This document shows positions 34,133 through 42,466 of a DNA stretch of 64,000 bases, piece by piece. The notes beneath the pieces were generated by a model. It saw nothing but the letters and a program-made list of their open reading frames with translations. It had not been told where the DNA came from and did not search any database. The stretch lies in assembly GCA_012270555.1 (NCBI GenBank), contig JAAXIC010000018.1, positions 84,315-148,314 on the forward strand. The letters run 5' to 3'. Made by a program: the position numbers and the translations under genes. Every line of letters begins with the position of its first letter. Positions within the stretch are counted from its first letter, which is position 1. This stretch comes from Chloroflexota bacterium (lineage in GTDB: Bacteria > Chloroflexota > UBA11872 > VXOZ01).

Positions 34133-36206
34133 ACTCAGCGATTTCCATTGAGACTACGTCCGTCTCCGACAAGCGTGACAACGTGACGAACGTATGCTTG
34201 CCCTGCCGGCGGACGTGCACTGCCTCGCCGCTGGCAGCACTTGCCGATTCTATGGTCAGCGCCGACTTGATGGTCACGTCTGCCAAGGGCACCGCTTCCG
34301 GCACGTCCACCCAAGCCCCAGCGCGCGGCCCGCGCCCGCTGCCTTGCCCTAAGGGTCGGGTCACGGGGCAGTTGACGAGGAAGACCTTGAGCACGTTACC
34401 GTCTTTGGTGTACGCGGCCTCGACGTTGGGTGCGCCTTGCACGCGCAGGTTGGCGGCATAGCCGATGAACATGAGGATGCGCAGCGCCAAGCGTCCGAAC
34501 GCGCGCGCGCCGCGCACCAGGTATTCGGCGAACGGCTCGTGGTTGCAATAGGCAATCTGGCCGGCGCCCATGCGCCCATAGACCACCGCCGGCATGCCGG
34601 TTTCTGTGCCCCACCGCGTGCCGTGACTGTCCCAAACCTCGCCGTGGGGCTCGACGATGGGTTTCAGAGAGTAGGCGAGCTCGCCAAAGCCGGGGAAGTT
34701 CCGCAGCGGCCAGTGGCCAAGCGAGCACGCCAATTCCCAATCGGGAATCTGCCACGCCTCCGGCGCGTGGACGAACCACCCGTCCTGCCGTCTGCCGCGA
34801 TGGTCTTTGCGATCGGCAAGGATGATGCCCAGGTCGCGCTGCAGATTGTTCGCGCCGGTCAGGAGCACGCGTCCGCCTTGTTCCGCGAATTCCCGGACGA
34901 TACCGATAGACTCGGGGCGGAGGTCGCCGGGATGGGCGATGATGAGCGCGCGCAAGCCGCTCAGATCCTCCGGTTCCAGCACGTCATCGCAGACGAGCCG
35001 GAAAGGAAAGTGCTGTTCCGCCAGGTACTTGTATGCGCCTGCCGTATCGCGGCTAAAGCCGGCTTCGACCGGCACATTGCCCAGGGCTATTTGCCTCTCG
35101 GAAAAGAGCAGACCGACATCCGCGTAAGCCGTGGCCTTGGCGCGTTCCTCAGCGAGCGGCCCAATCTTCTCAAATGTCGTAGCCACCTTGTTCAGCACCG
35201 GCGCGCCAAAGAAGCCCGTGCGCGTATCCGGCGCGCCCCAGATCAAGGTGGCGTCGGCTCCCGCCGCGAGCGCGCTGGCGGCCTGAAACGTAAGTTGGCT
35301 TTCGCTGACGCCCGCGTACATCACGCGGTCCCAGCAGAAGGCAATGACCACCGGGCGTCCCTTGGCCAGCGCCTGCAGGCGGTACGTCTGCTGCGCCGGT
35401 TGAAAGAAGTTCGCGCCGGTGGCATCGGACTCGCCAAAGAGAATGTCATCGTGCGTGTAGGGCCAGAAGGCGTTGTGGACGAGGCTGACGCCCTTCCCGC
35501 TGGCTTGGATGCGCTCCTTGACGCCCGCGAGATAGGTGTCGACCACGTGATTGCCGAACTCAAAGAGGCGTGCGCGCTGCTCCACCGTGAAACGGCGGCG
35601 CGGCCCGCGGGCGGCCCAGCGCCTGCCGGTACGGGACCGCGTGCCTGCGGGCGGGGCCGGGGCTTCGGGGAGCGGCTCGCCAAAATACTCCTGCCAAGCG
35701 GCCCGGCAGTGTTCGCAGTAGCACAACATGCGGTAGTGCACAATGTCCAAGAAGAGCCGCGAAAAATCGTAGTTGGCGAGCAACTCGTCGAGCATGGCGT
35801 AGGTGTAGTCGCGGTACGGCGAGTTGAGGCAGAGCCAACGCCACCGCGTGTGCGGACCGGGTTGGGGATCGCCGTCGGCATCGTGGCTGCGCCAGTCCGC
35901 ATGCTCCCGATACGCGTGCTCGTCCCAGCGCACGGAATAGTAGAGCGCGGGAACGATGCCTTGCCCGCGCGCCGCCTCGGTCTGCGCCGCGATTAAATCG
36001 AAGTCCAGGGCCGGGTGCCGCTTGCCCACGGCCGTAGCGTAATAGGCATGGCCCCAGTGGCACTTGGCCTGGAGCAACACGGAGTCCGTGCCGATTTCCG
36101 CCAGCGCCGCCATCTGCGCGGCGGGATCCACTTGCGCGAGCGTGTGCGGGCCGTAGGGTCCAAGGTGATTGTCGATGAGTACCCGCTTTGGGCCTGCTTC
36201 TGCCAT
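34131..36206 (-). CDS. Glycoside-hydrolase-like protein with beta-galactosidase trimerisation-type domain
   Basis: The 691-residue cytoplasmic protein starts after AAGGGGAAG. Residues 1-330 form a TIM-barrel-like domain of the hypothetical glycosyl hydrolase (GHL6) type: LIDNHLGPYGPHTLAQVDPAAQMAALAEIGTDSVLLQAKCHWGHAYY, LYYSVRWDEHAYREH, DFSRLFLDIVHYRMLCYCEHCRAAW. Residues of about 345-600 resemble the GATase-like trimerisation domain of GH42 enzymes (DVGLLFSERQ, GLRALIIAHPGDLRPESIGIVREFAEQGGRVLLTG). An Arg/Pro-rich insert (APAPPAGTRSRTGRRWAARGPRRR) interrupts the barrel. Carbohydrate hydrolysis is inferred. Confidence 0.7.
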   Translation of the reverse strand: MAEAGPKRVLIDNHLGPYGPHTLAQVDPAAQMAALAEIGTDSVLLQAKCHWGHAYYATAVGKRHPALDFDLIAAQTEAARGQGIVPALYYSVRWDEHAYREHADWRSHDADGDPQPGPHTRWRWLCLNSPYRDYTYAMLDELLANYDFSRLFLDIVHYRMLCYCEHCRAAWQEYFGEPLPEAPAPPAGTRSRTGRRWAARGPRRRFTVEQRARLFEFGNHVVDTYLAGVKERIQASGKGVSLVHNAFWPYTHDDILFGESDATGANFFQPAQQTYRLQALAKGRPVVIAFCWDRVMYAGVSESQLTFQAASALAAGADATLIWGAPDTRTGFFGAPVLNKVATTFEKIGPLAEERAKATAYADVGLLFSERQIALGNVPVEAGFSRDTAGAYKYLAEQHFPFRLVCDDVLEPEDLSGLRALIIAHPGDLRPESIGIVREFAEQGGRVLLTGANNLQRDLGIILADRKDHRGRRQDGWFVHAPEAWQIPDWELACSLGHWPLRNFPGFGELAYSLKPIVEPHGEVWDSHGTRWGTETGMPAVVYGRMGAGQIAYCNHEPFAEYLVRGARAFGRLALRILMFIGYAANLRVQGAPNVEAAYTKDGNVLKVFLVNCPVTRPLGQGSGRGPRAGAWVDVPEAVPLADVTIKSALTIESASAASGEAVHVRRQGKHTFVTLSRLSETDVVSMEIAE

Positions 36207-36293
36207 AAATCGCTTCCCCTTAATGCAATGCCTTCAGTTGCCTTCTCACCCAACGGGTAGGGCTAAGCCAACTTTAAAGCGCCTTCCCCCTTA

Positions 36294-36430
36294 GGAGACC
36301 TCTGCGTGACCTTTACCTGATCGAAACTGTCCCCTTTCCCGCGACGGGGACTTTTGCATAACCCTCGCCGCAGCGAGGCAGTCCCCTCTCCCTCGACGGG
36401 AGAGGGTTAGGGTGAGGGTGAATCTCCTGA
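36294..36430. repeat. MITE-like CCCTCTCCC repeat, copy 1
   Basis: It carries GGAGACCTCTGCGTGAC at its left edge, an internal GGACTTTTGCATAAC and the core CCCCTCTCCCTCGACGGGAGAGGGTTAGGGTGAGGGTGA. Confidence 0.65.
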
Positions 36431-36507
36431 AATCTCTACATAGTATACCGATTTTCGCTCTACTATATCTTGACACTGCACAACGCAAGTGACCATTTTA
36501 GCAAAAG

Positions 36508-36584
36508 GCCCCCTCACCCCGACCCTCTCCCCGGGGAGAGGGCGTAACACCTTTCCCTCGGGACCTGGTTACGCAAAGCTCTCC
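36508..36584. repeat. MITE-like CCCTCTCCC repeat, copy 2
   Basis: The core CCCCTCACCCCGACCCTCTCCCCGGGGAGAGGG is inverted relative to copy 1. It ends in GGTTACGCAAAGCTCTCC, complementary to the GGACTTTTGCATAAC end upstream. Confidence 0.65.
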
Positions 36585-36769
36585 TTAGAGTTCTCATGCG
36601 ACCTGCGCCGCCAAGCGAGAACCTCGTGGCCGTGGTTTCTTCAATGCTACCCACCTGGTAGCCAATTGCCAACTTGTGTTGCTTGCTCCACATAGCCGCT
36701 GCGTACCCGTGTCGATTTTAGAGCAATGCTTGTCCAAGACGGTATTATAGGCGGTAGCGTGAATGTCCA

Positions 36770-39739
36770 TTGGAACAGAACGCAATCATCGAAAGAACCC
36801 GCACAGTGAATGTCCACTCGCCCGACATCACTCCGGACAGGGACAACCCTATACGCCTGCGAGACGAATTGCGGCAGGCGGTGGAGGCCGAAGTTGCTGC
36901 GACGCAGGCCCAGGCGGCGACGTTTCGCGCGGAGGTGGTGTCCGGCACGCTGCTAACGGAATCTGACACCGACTGCGTGTACACGTTCTGGTTGAGTTCG
37001 CTCTTGCCAATCCTAGACGATACGCCGGGCGAACTCCGCATTGGCAGCCAGGTGCATTCCTGCCGCATCGTGGCCGTGGCCGGCTTGCGCGTGTCGCTGC
37101 TGCTAGCGTCCGCGCCCGCCCGCTTTATCGAGCGCGCCACGCTGGTGGCACAGCCGTGGGTAGCGCTCAGTCGGCTTCACGAGGAGCTTGAACATCACGC
37201 AGCAGAGTCTACTACCGGCCAAGGGTTGAGCGCGGTGCTCTTTGGCGGGAAGGCTGGCGGTGCGGCAGAGATTCCCTCTCAGACAGGCGCTCAGGACGTG
37301 GCGCCGCTTGATGAGGCGCAAGAGAAGGCGCTCGCTGCGGCGCTCCGGCATCCGGTGGCGGTTATCGCCGGACCGGCGCACTCCGGCAAGACCCTCGTGC
37401 TTAGCAGAATAGCGGCCGCCTGCCTGGCGTCCGGCAAACGTGTTCTCATACTGGCGGCTGCAAACGACTCCGTCGATTCAGTGCTCGGGACGCTGGCCTC
37501 AGCCGGCGCAAGGCCCACGTATGCTGCCGGCGAGATGCTGCGGAGCGGCTGTAGCGTTTCTCCGGACATGCGGCGCGCGCACCCCTTGCTTGCGCCGGAA
37601 CAGGCCGAAAATCGCCTCCGAGCGGAACTGGAGCAGGAGATGGCGGCGCTGGAAACCGAGCGGACCACGCTAACGGAACGAGCGCACGCCCTCAACGTCT
37701 TGCAGAAGGCGGCGGGCCTTGCCCAGCGCGCGGCAGAAGAACGTGCCGCGGTGCAGGCGGAGGTGGCTGCGCTGTTGGCGCGACAGGAAGACGGGGCTCA
37801 GGACGGTGCGGGACCTTCAAGCGTGCAGTTCTTGAAAGAGCGGTGGCAGTACGTGTGGCAGCACGCCAAGCGTCTCACGGGGCGCTCTACCGGCGGCTTC
37901 CGGCTAACGTATCGTGAGGACTCGGAGCGGCAGCGGCAGGCAGCCTATGCGTATGCGCAGCAACTCGCGGAAGCGCAACGCCGCCTTGATGAATGTAACG
38001 CTACCGCGGAGCGTCTGCATGCCAGCGTTCGTGGGCAACTCGCACAGTACGATCTCACCACTGACAGTGTGGATGCAGCCTGCGCAGACACGGCAACGCG
38101 ACTGGACGCGCTGGAGCAGAAGCAAGAGAGCACCCTAGGCGACTTGAAGGAAGTACAGCGCGCCGCCCGTGCGCGCGCCCGCTTAGTGGGGTGTACGCTC
38201 ACACACGCCCTCGTTGCCGAGACGTTCGCGCCGGAGTCGTTCGACGTTGTACTCGTCGACGATGCCCACGGCATCCCCCTGCCGCACCTCTTCTGGGCAG
38301 CCGGTCTGGCGGGTGCGCGTCTGGTTGTTACCACGGAGGAAGCCGCACTGCAGCCGTGGCACTGCGCGCCGCAGGCGGTCGCAAGGCGGTGGCTGGGACG
38401 CTCATTCGTCGCGCACCTGGCAGGCATGGGTGCGCAATCTGCGCCGTGGGTAGCCAACCTCACGGAGCGCTACGCCTTGCAAGAGCCGTTTACCGAAGCC
38501 GTGTCACGCTGGCTGCAGGAGGCCGCCGCAGGCAATAGATCGCGGTCGCTGCGGTCGCCGCCGCGACTGCAGGGGCCGCGCCATAGTGTGAGGCGGCGCC
38601 TACCGGTCCGTGGGCATACGGTTCCGTTTGCGGAGGCCCTTGGCGGTCAAAGTCCAGTCGTCTTGGCGGATACCGGTCCGGTGAAGCCGTGGAGCGAGGC
38701 CGTTCCCCTGGAAGGGCGCGTGAGCCTAGCAAGCGCCCTCGCCACGATTTCGCTTGCGGAACGTCTTGGTGATTCTGAGCCCAAGTCTTCGATTGCGCTC
38801 GTTACACCATACGCCGCACAGGCTCGCGTCCTCGTTAAATTGGCAAGTGATCGAGACGTGGCCGCAATTAGCAGTGTTTTTGCGCCACCGTGCCTGCCAA
38901 GACGAGCGGCTGACATAGTGATACTGGATACCGTGGAGACACCGGGCGCATTCACGTGGTCTGCGCTCGACGACTCACGCCCGGATTCTCAGGCGTATGC
39001 TTTCTATAGCGGCGTGTTTACGCAGGCGCGGCAGCGCGTCTTTATCGTGGCGCACTGGAAGCACGTGCGAGACACATTCGGCGCGCGCGCGCTCTTGCGG
39101 CGCATACTAGGCGAAGCTGTGCACGCAAAGTGGACGGTTTCGGCGGCAGAGCTGTTGCCGAGCGAACGGGCGGGTACGCTGCCATACGTGGCGGCGGCTT
39201 TGTCTCGTACAAATGAAACGAAAAGCAAGCGGTCCGGCACAGCCACCGGCTGGCGGCTGCTCTTGGAGGACCTGCAAGCGGCAGAGCGCCTCATCACTAT
39301 ATGGAGTCCGCATCTGGCCCTGACGACGGTGGAGCGCGTGGTGAGTTGGCTGCCGTCCGCGCTCTTGGAGCGCGGCGCCGTGCGCGTTATCACGCTCCCA
39401 AGCGGGCAGCGCAGCGGGCAAAGCGTGCAGTCGGCGGAAGCGCGCCTCGTGTGCGAGCAAATGGGCGTGCGCGTGGAAGAACGCAACGCATTGGCGGCCA
39501 ATCTTGTCATTGTAGACGACCGGCTCGCCTGGGACTGTACGTTTCCGCCGCTGGGGGCTAATAGCCGTGGCGGGGAGATGCGCCGTATCAAGAGCGCCCA
39601 TGTCGCGCGCGTGCTGCGTAGGCTCTTGTCGGCGCCGGTCAGCGGTGCGATCACCGAAGATATCGCCGCGTTCCTGCCTTTCACCGGGATGGGTACTGGC
39701 ATAGAGAATGCGGTCGTAGATCGAGCGCACCGTGCGTAA
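36770..39739 (+). CDS. SF1 helicase-like ATPase fused to PLD-like domain, both active sites altered
   Basis: This 989-residue ORF (TTG at 36770; GTG at 36806 possible) has the architecture of a Upf1/Dna2-type superfamily 1 helicase with a C-terminal phospholipase D-like domain. Walker A is intact (AGPAHSGKT) and motif Ia is recognisable (ILAAANDSVDSVL). A long Ala/Glu/Arg-rich coiled coil (about 280-460) precedes motif II. Motif II reads VVLVDDAHG instead of DEA, motif III reads TEEAALQP where GDxxQLPP is expected, and motif VI reads FTQARQRVFIV instead of LTRAR. In the PLD part, ALAANLVIVDDRLAWDCTFP replaces the usual HxKxxxxDxxxxxxGSxN. The frame is intact, so it is probably expressed, but catalysis is doubtful. 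Confidence 0.75.
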   Translation: MEQNAIIERTRTVNVHSPDITPDRDNPIRLRDELRQAVEAEVAATQAQAATFRAEVVSGTLLTESDTDCVYTFWLSSLLPILDDTPGELRIGSQVHSCRIVAVAGLRVSLLLASAPARFIERATLVAQPWVALSRLHEELEHHAAESTTGQGLSAVLFGGKAGGAAEIPSQTGAQDVAPLDEAQEKALAAALRHPVAVIAGPAHSGKTLVLSRIAAACLASGKRVLILAAANDSVDSVLGTLASAGARPTYAAGEMLRSGCSVSPDMRRAHPLLAPEQAENRLRAELEQEMAALETERTTLTERAHALNVLQKAAGLAQRAAEERAAVQAEVAALLARQEDGAQDGAGPSSVQFLKERWQYVWQHAKRLTGRSTGGFRLTYREDSERQRQAAYAYAQQLAEAQRRLDECNATAERLHASVRGQLAQYDLTTDSVDAACADTATRLDALEQKQESTLGDLKEVQRAARARARLVGCTLTHALVAETFAPESFDVVLVDDAHGIPLPHLFWAAGLAGARLVVTTEEAALQPWHCAPQAVARRWLGRSFVAHLAGMGAQSAPWVANLTERYALQEPFTEAVSRWLQEAAAGNRSRSLRSPPRLQGPRHSVRRRLPVRGHTVPFAEALGGQSPVVLADTGPVKPWSEAVPLEGRVSLASALATISLAERLGDSEPKSSIALVTPYAAQARVLVKLASDRDVAAISSVFAPPCLPRRAADIVILDTVETPGAFTWSALDDSRPDSQAYAFYSGVFTQARQRVFIVAHWKHVRDTFGARALLRRILGEAVHAKWTVSAAELLPSERAGTLPYVAAALSRTNETKSKRSGTATGWRLLLEDLQAAERLITIWSPHLALTTVERVVSWLPSALLERGAVRVITLPSGQRSGQSVQSAEARLVCEQMGVRVEERNALAANLVIVDDRLAWDCTFPPLGANSRGGEMRRIKSAHVARVLRRLLSAPVSGAITEDIAAFLPFTGMGTGIENAVVDRAHRA

Positions 39740-39792
39740 CGTAGTGACAACGGGATACTGTCGGCGAGTGCGAATTCTCTTGCTGTGTGCGC

Positions 39793-40263
39793 TTAGTCTG
39801 CGGCAAAGTCGCCAAGTGTGGGTTGTTCGACGGCAATGTAGTCCCGGCAGGCCATGATAATCGAGGCCGTACGGCTGCCGGCATTGAACGAGATGCGGTC
39901 GTTCTCTAGCAGACTGCGGTCCACGTAGGTGGGGAGGTCAAGCACGCTGCCGAACGGCGGCACCGCGCCCACCGGCAGGCCGGTCAAGGCGCGCAGTTCA
40001 TCGGGATTGACCATGCGCAGATTCTTGACGCCGAAGGCCCGCTTGAAGGCACGCGTGCCGACGCGTTTATGGGCAGGCACGACCGCCAGCACTATTGCTT
40101 CATCCGCGGCAAAGACGAGGGCCTTTGCGCCCTCGTGGAGGGGCGTGCCCCGGATGTCTGCCGCTTCCTGGCTGGTCTTCACGGGCGCGTGTTCTTTGAA
40201 CTCAAAGGTGACGCCGCGACTGTGGAGCAACTCTTGAATGCGCGCGGTTACTGATAGTGTCAT
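39793..40263 (-). CDS. YbaK/EbsC-type aminoacyl-tRNA editing protein
   Basis: The 156-residue stand-alone editing domain has FKEHAPVKTSQEAADIRGTPLHEGAKALVF, the conserved Lys in that stretch, VLAVVPAHKRVGTRAFKRAFGVKNLRMVNPDEL, GLPVGAVPPFG and RSLLENDRISFNAGSRTASIIM. Family members deacylate mischarged tRNA, for example Cys-tRNAPro or Ala-tRNAPro. Its length and GxVxPFG motif fit the YbaK/ProX group; the exact tRNA is unknown. It is convergent with the helicase-like gene. Confidence 0.88.
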   Translation of the reverse strand: MTLSVTARIQELLHSRGVTFEFKEHAPVKTSQEAADIRGTPLHEGAKALVFAADEAIVLAVVPAHKRVGTRAFKRAFGVKNLRMVNPDELRALTGLPVGAVPPFGSVLDLPTYVDRSLLENDRISFNAGSRTASIIMACRDYIAVEQPTLGDFAAD

Positions 40264-40328
40264 CCGTGACCTAATCGCTGGCTACTGACTACAGGGCTTT
40301 GCACATGAATCCGCCGGTACTCTGCATA

Positions 40329-40754
40329 CTACGCACCGTCCACCAACTCGATACGGTTACCGTAACGGCGGAAGTCTGCGGCATTGAATGTCAACAGTCT
40401 GCGCTCCCCGTGCGCCAGCATGGTTGCGACGATGTTGGCGTCGTGAATCTGCCGCCCTTCTACCGCAACCTCGCGACACAGCGTGAGCAAAGACTGGGTT
40501 ACCTCGGGACCATCTTCAAGCATCTCAAAGCTGTTCGTCAACCGGTCCACGTCAGCGAGTGCGTCCTCCCGCGCGATGGCAATTGACCAGGTCTGCGGGC
40601 GAGTGACTACGGACAGATACTCACGCACAACCTGCCGGCTGATCCGCAGCGGTTCAAGGTCTTGAAACGCGCGTTCCAAATGTGCTCTGGCACGATTGTG
40701 GTCTGGGGCCTCGAAAATGCGGGCACTTACGAGAATATTGGTGTCAATGAACAT
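40329..40754 (-). CDS. PIN-domain ribonuclease, probable toxin
   Basis: The 141-residue PIN domain has MFIDTNILVSARI with the first Asp, an acidic residue in RQVVREYLSVVTRP, RQIHDANIVATMLAHG with the third acidic site, and LLTFNAADFRRY with the last. All four metal-binding positions are present, so Mg-dependent RNase activity is plausible. The N-terminal RI.EAPDHNRAR and REYLSV.TRP patterns are typical of VapC-like toxins. It lies seven bases downstream of the stop of a DUF7662-like gene on the same strand, a toxin-antitoxin arrangement with an unusual partner. Confidence 0.82.
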   Translation of the reverse strand: MFIDTNILVSARIFEAPDHNRARAHLERAFQDLEPLRISRQVVREYLSVVTRPQTWSIAIAREDALADVDRLTNSFEMLEDGPEVTQSLLTLCREVAVEGRQIHDANIVATMLAHGERRLLTFNAADFRRYGNRIELVDGA

Positions 40755-40761
40755 GAGTGAG

Positions 40762-41169
40762 TTAGGCCCTGTCCTCGTAGAGATCCTCTCGTCTCAGGCT
40801 CAATGATTGTGGCCACGCCCCCGCGCGGTGGACAGGCCAGACCGCAGCGAGAGTGCGTGGGCGCGTGCTTGCCGCGGACTGCCGTCGCCTCAGCAGCAAC
40901 GTCTCGGAATCCATGTCTACCTCAGCCGTTTCCCAGCCGGCAACACCCCAGGCAAGAGCCTGACTGTGACCGCTGCCGCCGCTCTGGTTTGCCCACCAAG
41001 GCCGGTGCAAACGCGCGGACACGGGCAGCGAGAAACCTAAGATGGACTCGATCTCGCTGAAGGATGCCCGCCATTCCTCGGCTTGCAGACGGCACAGATA
41101 CGTATACAGTTTCTGATACTTGCCGCGGATTGCCATCTCCCGATACTTCCGGTCTCGATCCAAAGCCAT
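40762..41169 (-). CDS. DUF7662-like protein, candidate antitoxin for the PIN gene
   Basis: The ATG at 41169 (MALDRDRKYREMAIRGKYQKL), about ten bases after AGGAGG, is preferred over the longer ORF and gives 135 residues. Residues of about 17-95 fit the DUF7662 pattern: KYQKLYTYLCRLQAEEWRASFSEIESILGFSLPVSARLHRPWWANQ....HSQALAWGVAGWETAEVDMDSETLLLRR. A basic tail of about 40 residues follows and ends in REDLYEDRA. The TAA is followed after seven bases by the PIN ATG. No standard VapB AbrB/RHH domain is seen, so the antitoxin role rests on gene order. Confidence 0.6.
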   Translation of the reverse strand: MALDRDRKYREMAIRGKYQKLYTYLCRLQAEEWRASFSEIESILGFSLPVSARLHRPWWANQSGGSGHSQALAWGVAGWETAEVDMDSETLLLRRRQSAASTRPRTLAAVWPVHRAGAWPQSLSLRREDLYEDRA

Positions 41170-41471
41170 GCTGGGCCCGCCTCCTCGTCGTGGATGGAAA
41201 AACAACCACTAGGTACTATTATAGGTAGTTAGTGCGTATTAGACAAAGTGGGCGGCGCGCTGACGCGAGCAAAAACCACCCTCGCCTTAGATGAGGACCT
41301 TTGCATAACCTAAGCCTGAAGTCGGAAAGACCCCCTCTCCCAGGGGAGAGGGCTGGGGTGAGGGGAAATCTTCACCGTTCCGCCCATTTGCACGCCCTTG
41401 TAGAGTTACGCAAAGGTCTCTTAGACGGGAGAAGGCCAGGGCGCGGAGGAGCCGCTCCGTAGTCCACTCGC
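41170..41471. other. Intergenic region carrying a MITE-like repeat
   Basis: It contains the 128-base repeat at 41293-41420 and otherwise nothing recognisable. Confidence 0.65.
41293..41420. repeat. MITE-like element with imperfect terminal inverted repeats, copy 3
   Basis: GAGGACCTTTGCATAAC at the left pairs imperfectly with GTTACGCAAAGGTCTC at the right. The inner CCCCCTCTCCCAGGGGAGAGGGCTGGGGTGAGGGG is the same core as at 36380, 36510 and 42360. It has no ORF, which fits a non-autonomous element. Confidence 0.65.
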
Positions 41472-42230
41472 TTAGAGCAAGCCTGCGGTCAGACCGCCGT
41501 CGATGTGGATGACTTGACCGGTTATGTACGCGGCGGCGTCGCTCGTTAAGTACATGACCAGCGCGGCGATCTCCTCCGGCGTTCCCGCGCGCTTGATGGG
41601 GAGCTTCTGCATGAGGCGGTCCATGAGGTGCGGCGGGATGTCATGGGTGAGATCGGTGGGAATGTAGCCTGGCGCAATGGCGTTCACCGTAATGCCTCGG
41701 CTGCCCATCTCCACGGCGGTGGAGCGCGTGAACGCGACCACACCGGCCTTGGCGGCGGTGTAGTTGGCCTGGCCGGGATTCCCCACCAGCCACCCCACCG
41801 AGGTGATGTTGATGATGCGGCCCCAGCGCTGCGCCAGCATGGGGCGCAGGGCGGCGCGGGTGCAGAGAAAGGCGCCGCGCAGGTTCGTATCGATCACCAG
41901 ATCCCAGTCGTCGTCGCGCATTTTGAGGACGAGCGTATCTTTGGTGATGCCGGCGTTATTCACCAGGACGTGGAGTTCGCCGAATGTTTCCAGAGTGCGG
42001 TCGACGACAGACTTCACGGCTTCGGCGTCGCGCACGTCCCCGCTGACCGCCAGCGCGTTGCCGCCTTCTTCCCGAATCTGAGCAACGGTCTCGTGTGCGG
42101 CTTCTTCGTTTACCTGGTAGTTGATTGCCACGTTTGCACCAGCTCCGGCTAGGTGGAGCGCAATCGTACGCCCGATGCCGCGGGAGGCACCGGTTACGAG
42201 TGCGGTCTTGCCGGTGAGGTGTCGTTCCAT
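41472..42230 (-). CDS. fabG: 3-oxoacyl-ACP reductase-type short-chain dehydrogenase
   Basis: From the ATG at 42230 (MERHLTGKTALVTGASRGIGRTIALHLAGAGANVAINYQ) the 252-residue SDR has the NADP-binding TGxxxGIG motif, GDV, NNAGITKDTLVLKM with DWDLVIDTNLRGAF, and the catalytic Ser-Tyr-Lys in INITSVGWLVGNPGQANYTAAKAG. ITVNAIAPGYIPTDLT and ITGQVIHIDGGL complete the FabG pattern. It probably reduces 3-oxoacyl-ACP, but FabG-like SDRs also act on other carbonyls and no fab genes adjoin. The upstream ORF extension runs through repeat DNA and is rejected. Confidence 0.85.
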   Translation of the reverse strand: MERHLTGKTALVTGASRGIGRTIALHLAGAGANVAINYQVNEEAAHETVAQIREEGGNALAVSGDVRDAEAVKSVVDRTLETFGELHVLVNNAGITKDTLVLKMRDDDWDLVIDTNLRGAFLCTRAALRPMLAQRWGRIINITSVGWLVGNPGQANYTAAKAGVVAFTRSTAVEMGSRGITVNAIAPGYIPTDLTHDIPPHLMDRLMQKLPIKRAGTPEEIAALVMYLTSDAAAYITGQVIHIDGGLTAGLL

Positions 42231-42358
42231 GTTCTCGGTAGATTGCGTTTGAATGCGACTGCAAACCTTGTAAAGCATCAGTTGGCTGCAGCCGATGCCT
42301 CTGGAGATCCTTACATAGTACTGCCAAGCGGATAGAAGCAGCCTGAACGGACAACAAG

Positions 42359-42433
42359 TTCCCCTCACCCCGGCCCTCTCCCCAGGGAGAGGGAGTCTTT
42401 TCGGCTGCCGCTCCGGGTAATGCAAAGATCTCC
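42359..42433. repeat. MITE-like CCCTCTCCC repeat, copy 4
   Basis: CCCCTCACCCCGGCCCTCTCCCCAGGGAGAGGG, then the right-end motif GGGTAATGCAAAGATCTCC. It has the same orientation as copy 2. Confidence 0.65.
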
Positions 42434-42466
42434 CCTAAGAGAGGGTGACCCTTTGACCGACGCGCG

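Larger units (their letters stand above)
36207..36769. other. Repeat-rich intergenic region before the helicase-like gene
   Basis: It holds two CCCTCTCCC-type elements with GCAAAG/CTTTGC ends (36294-36430 and 36508-36584). Beyond these I see no gene; the short ORFs are repeat translations such as LTLTLSRRGRG. Confidence 0.65.

Noticed and set aside
36270-42440. Complete insertion sequence or integrase-borne island
   Set aside because: No transposase, integrase or recombinase ORF is present; only short non-coding repeats bracket the region.
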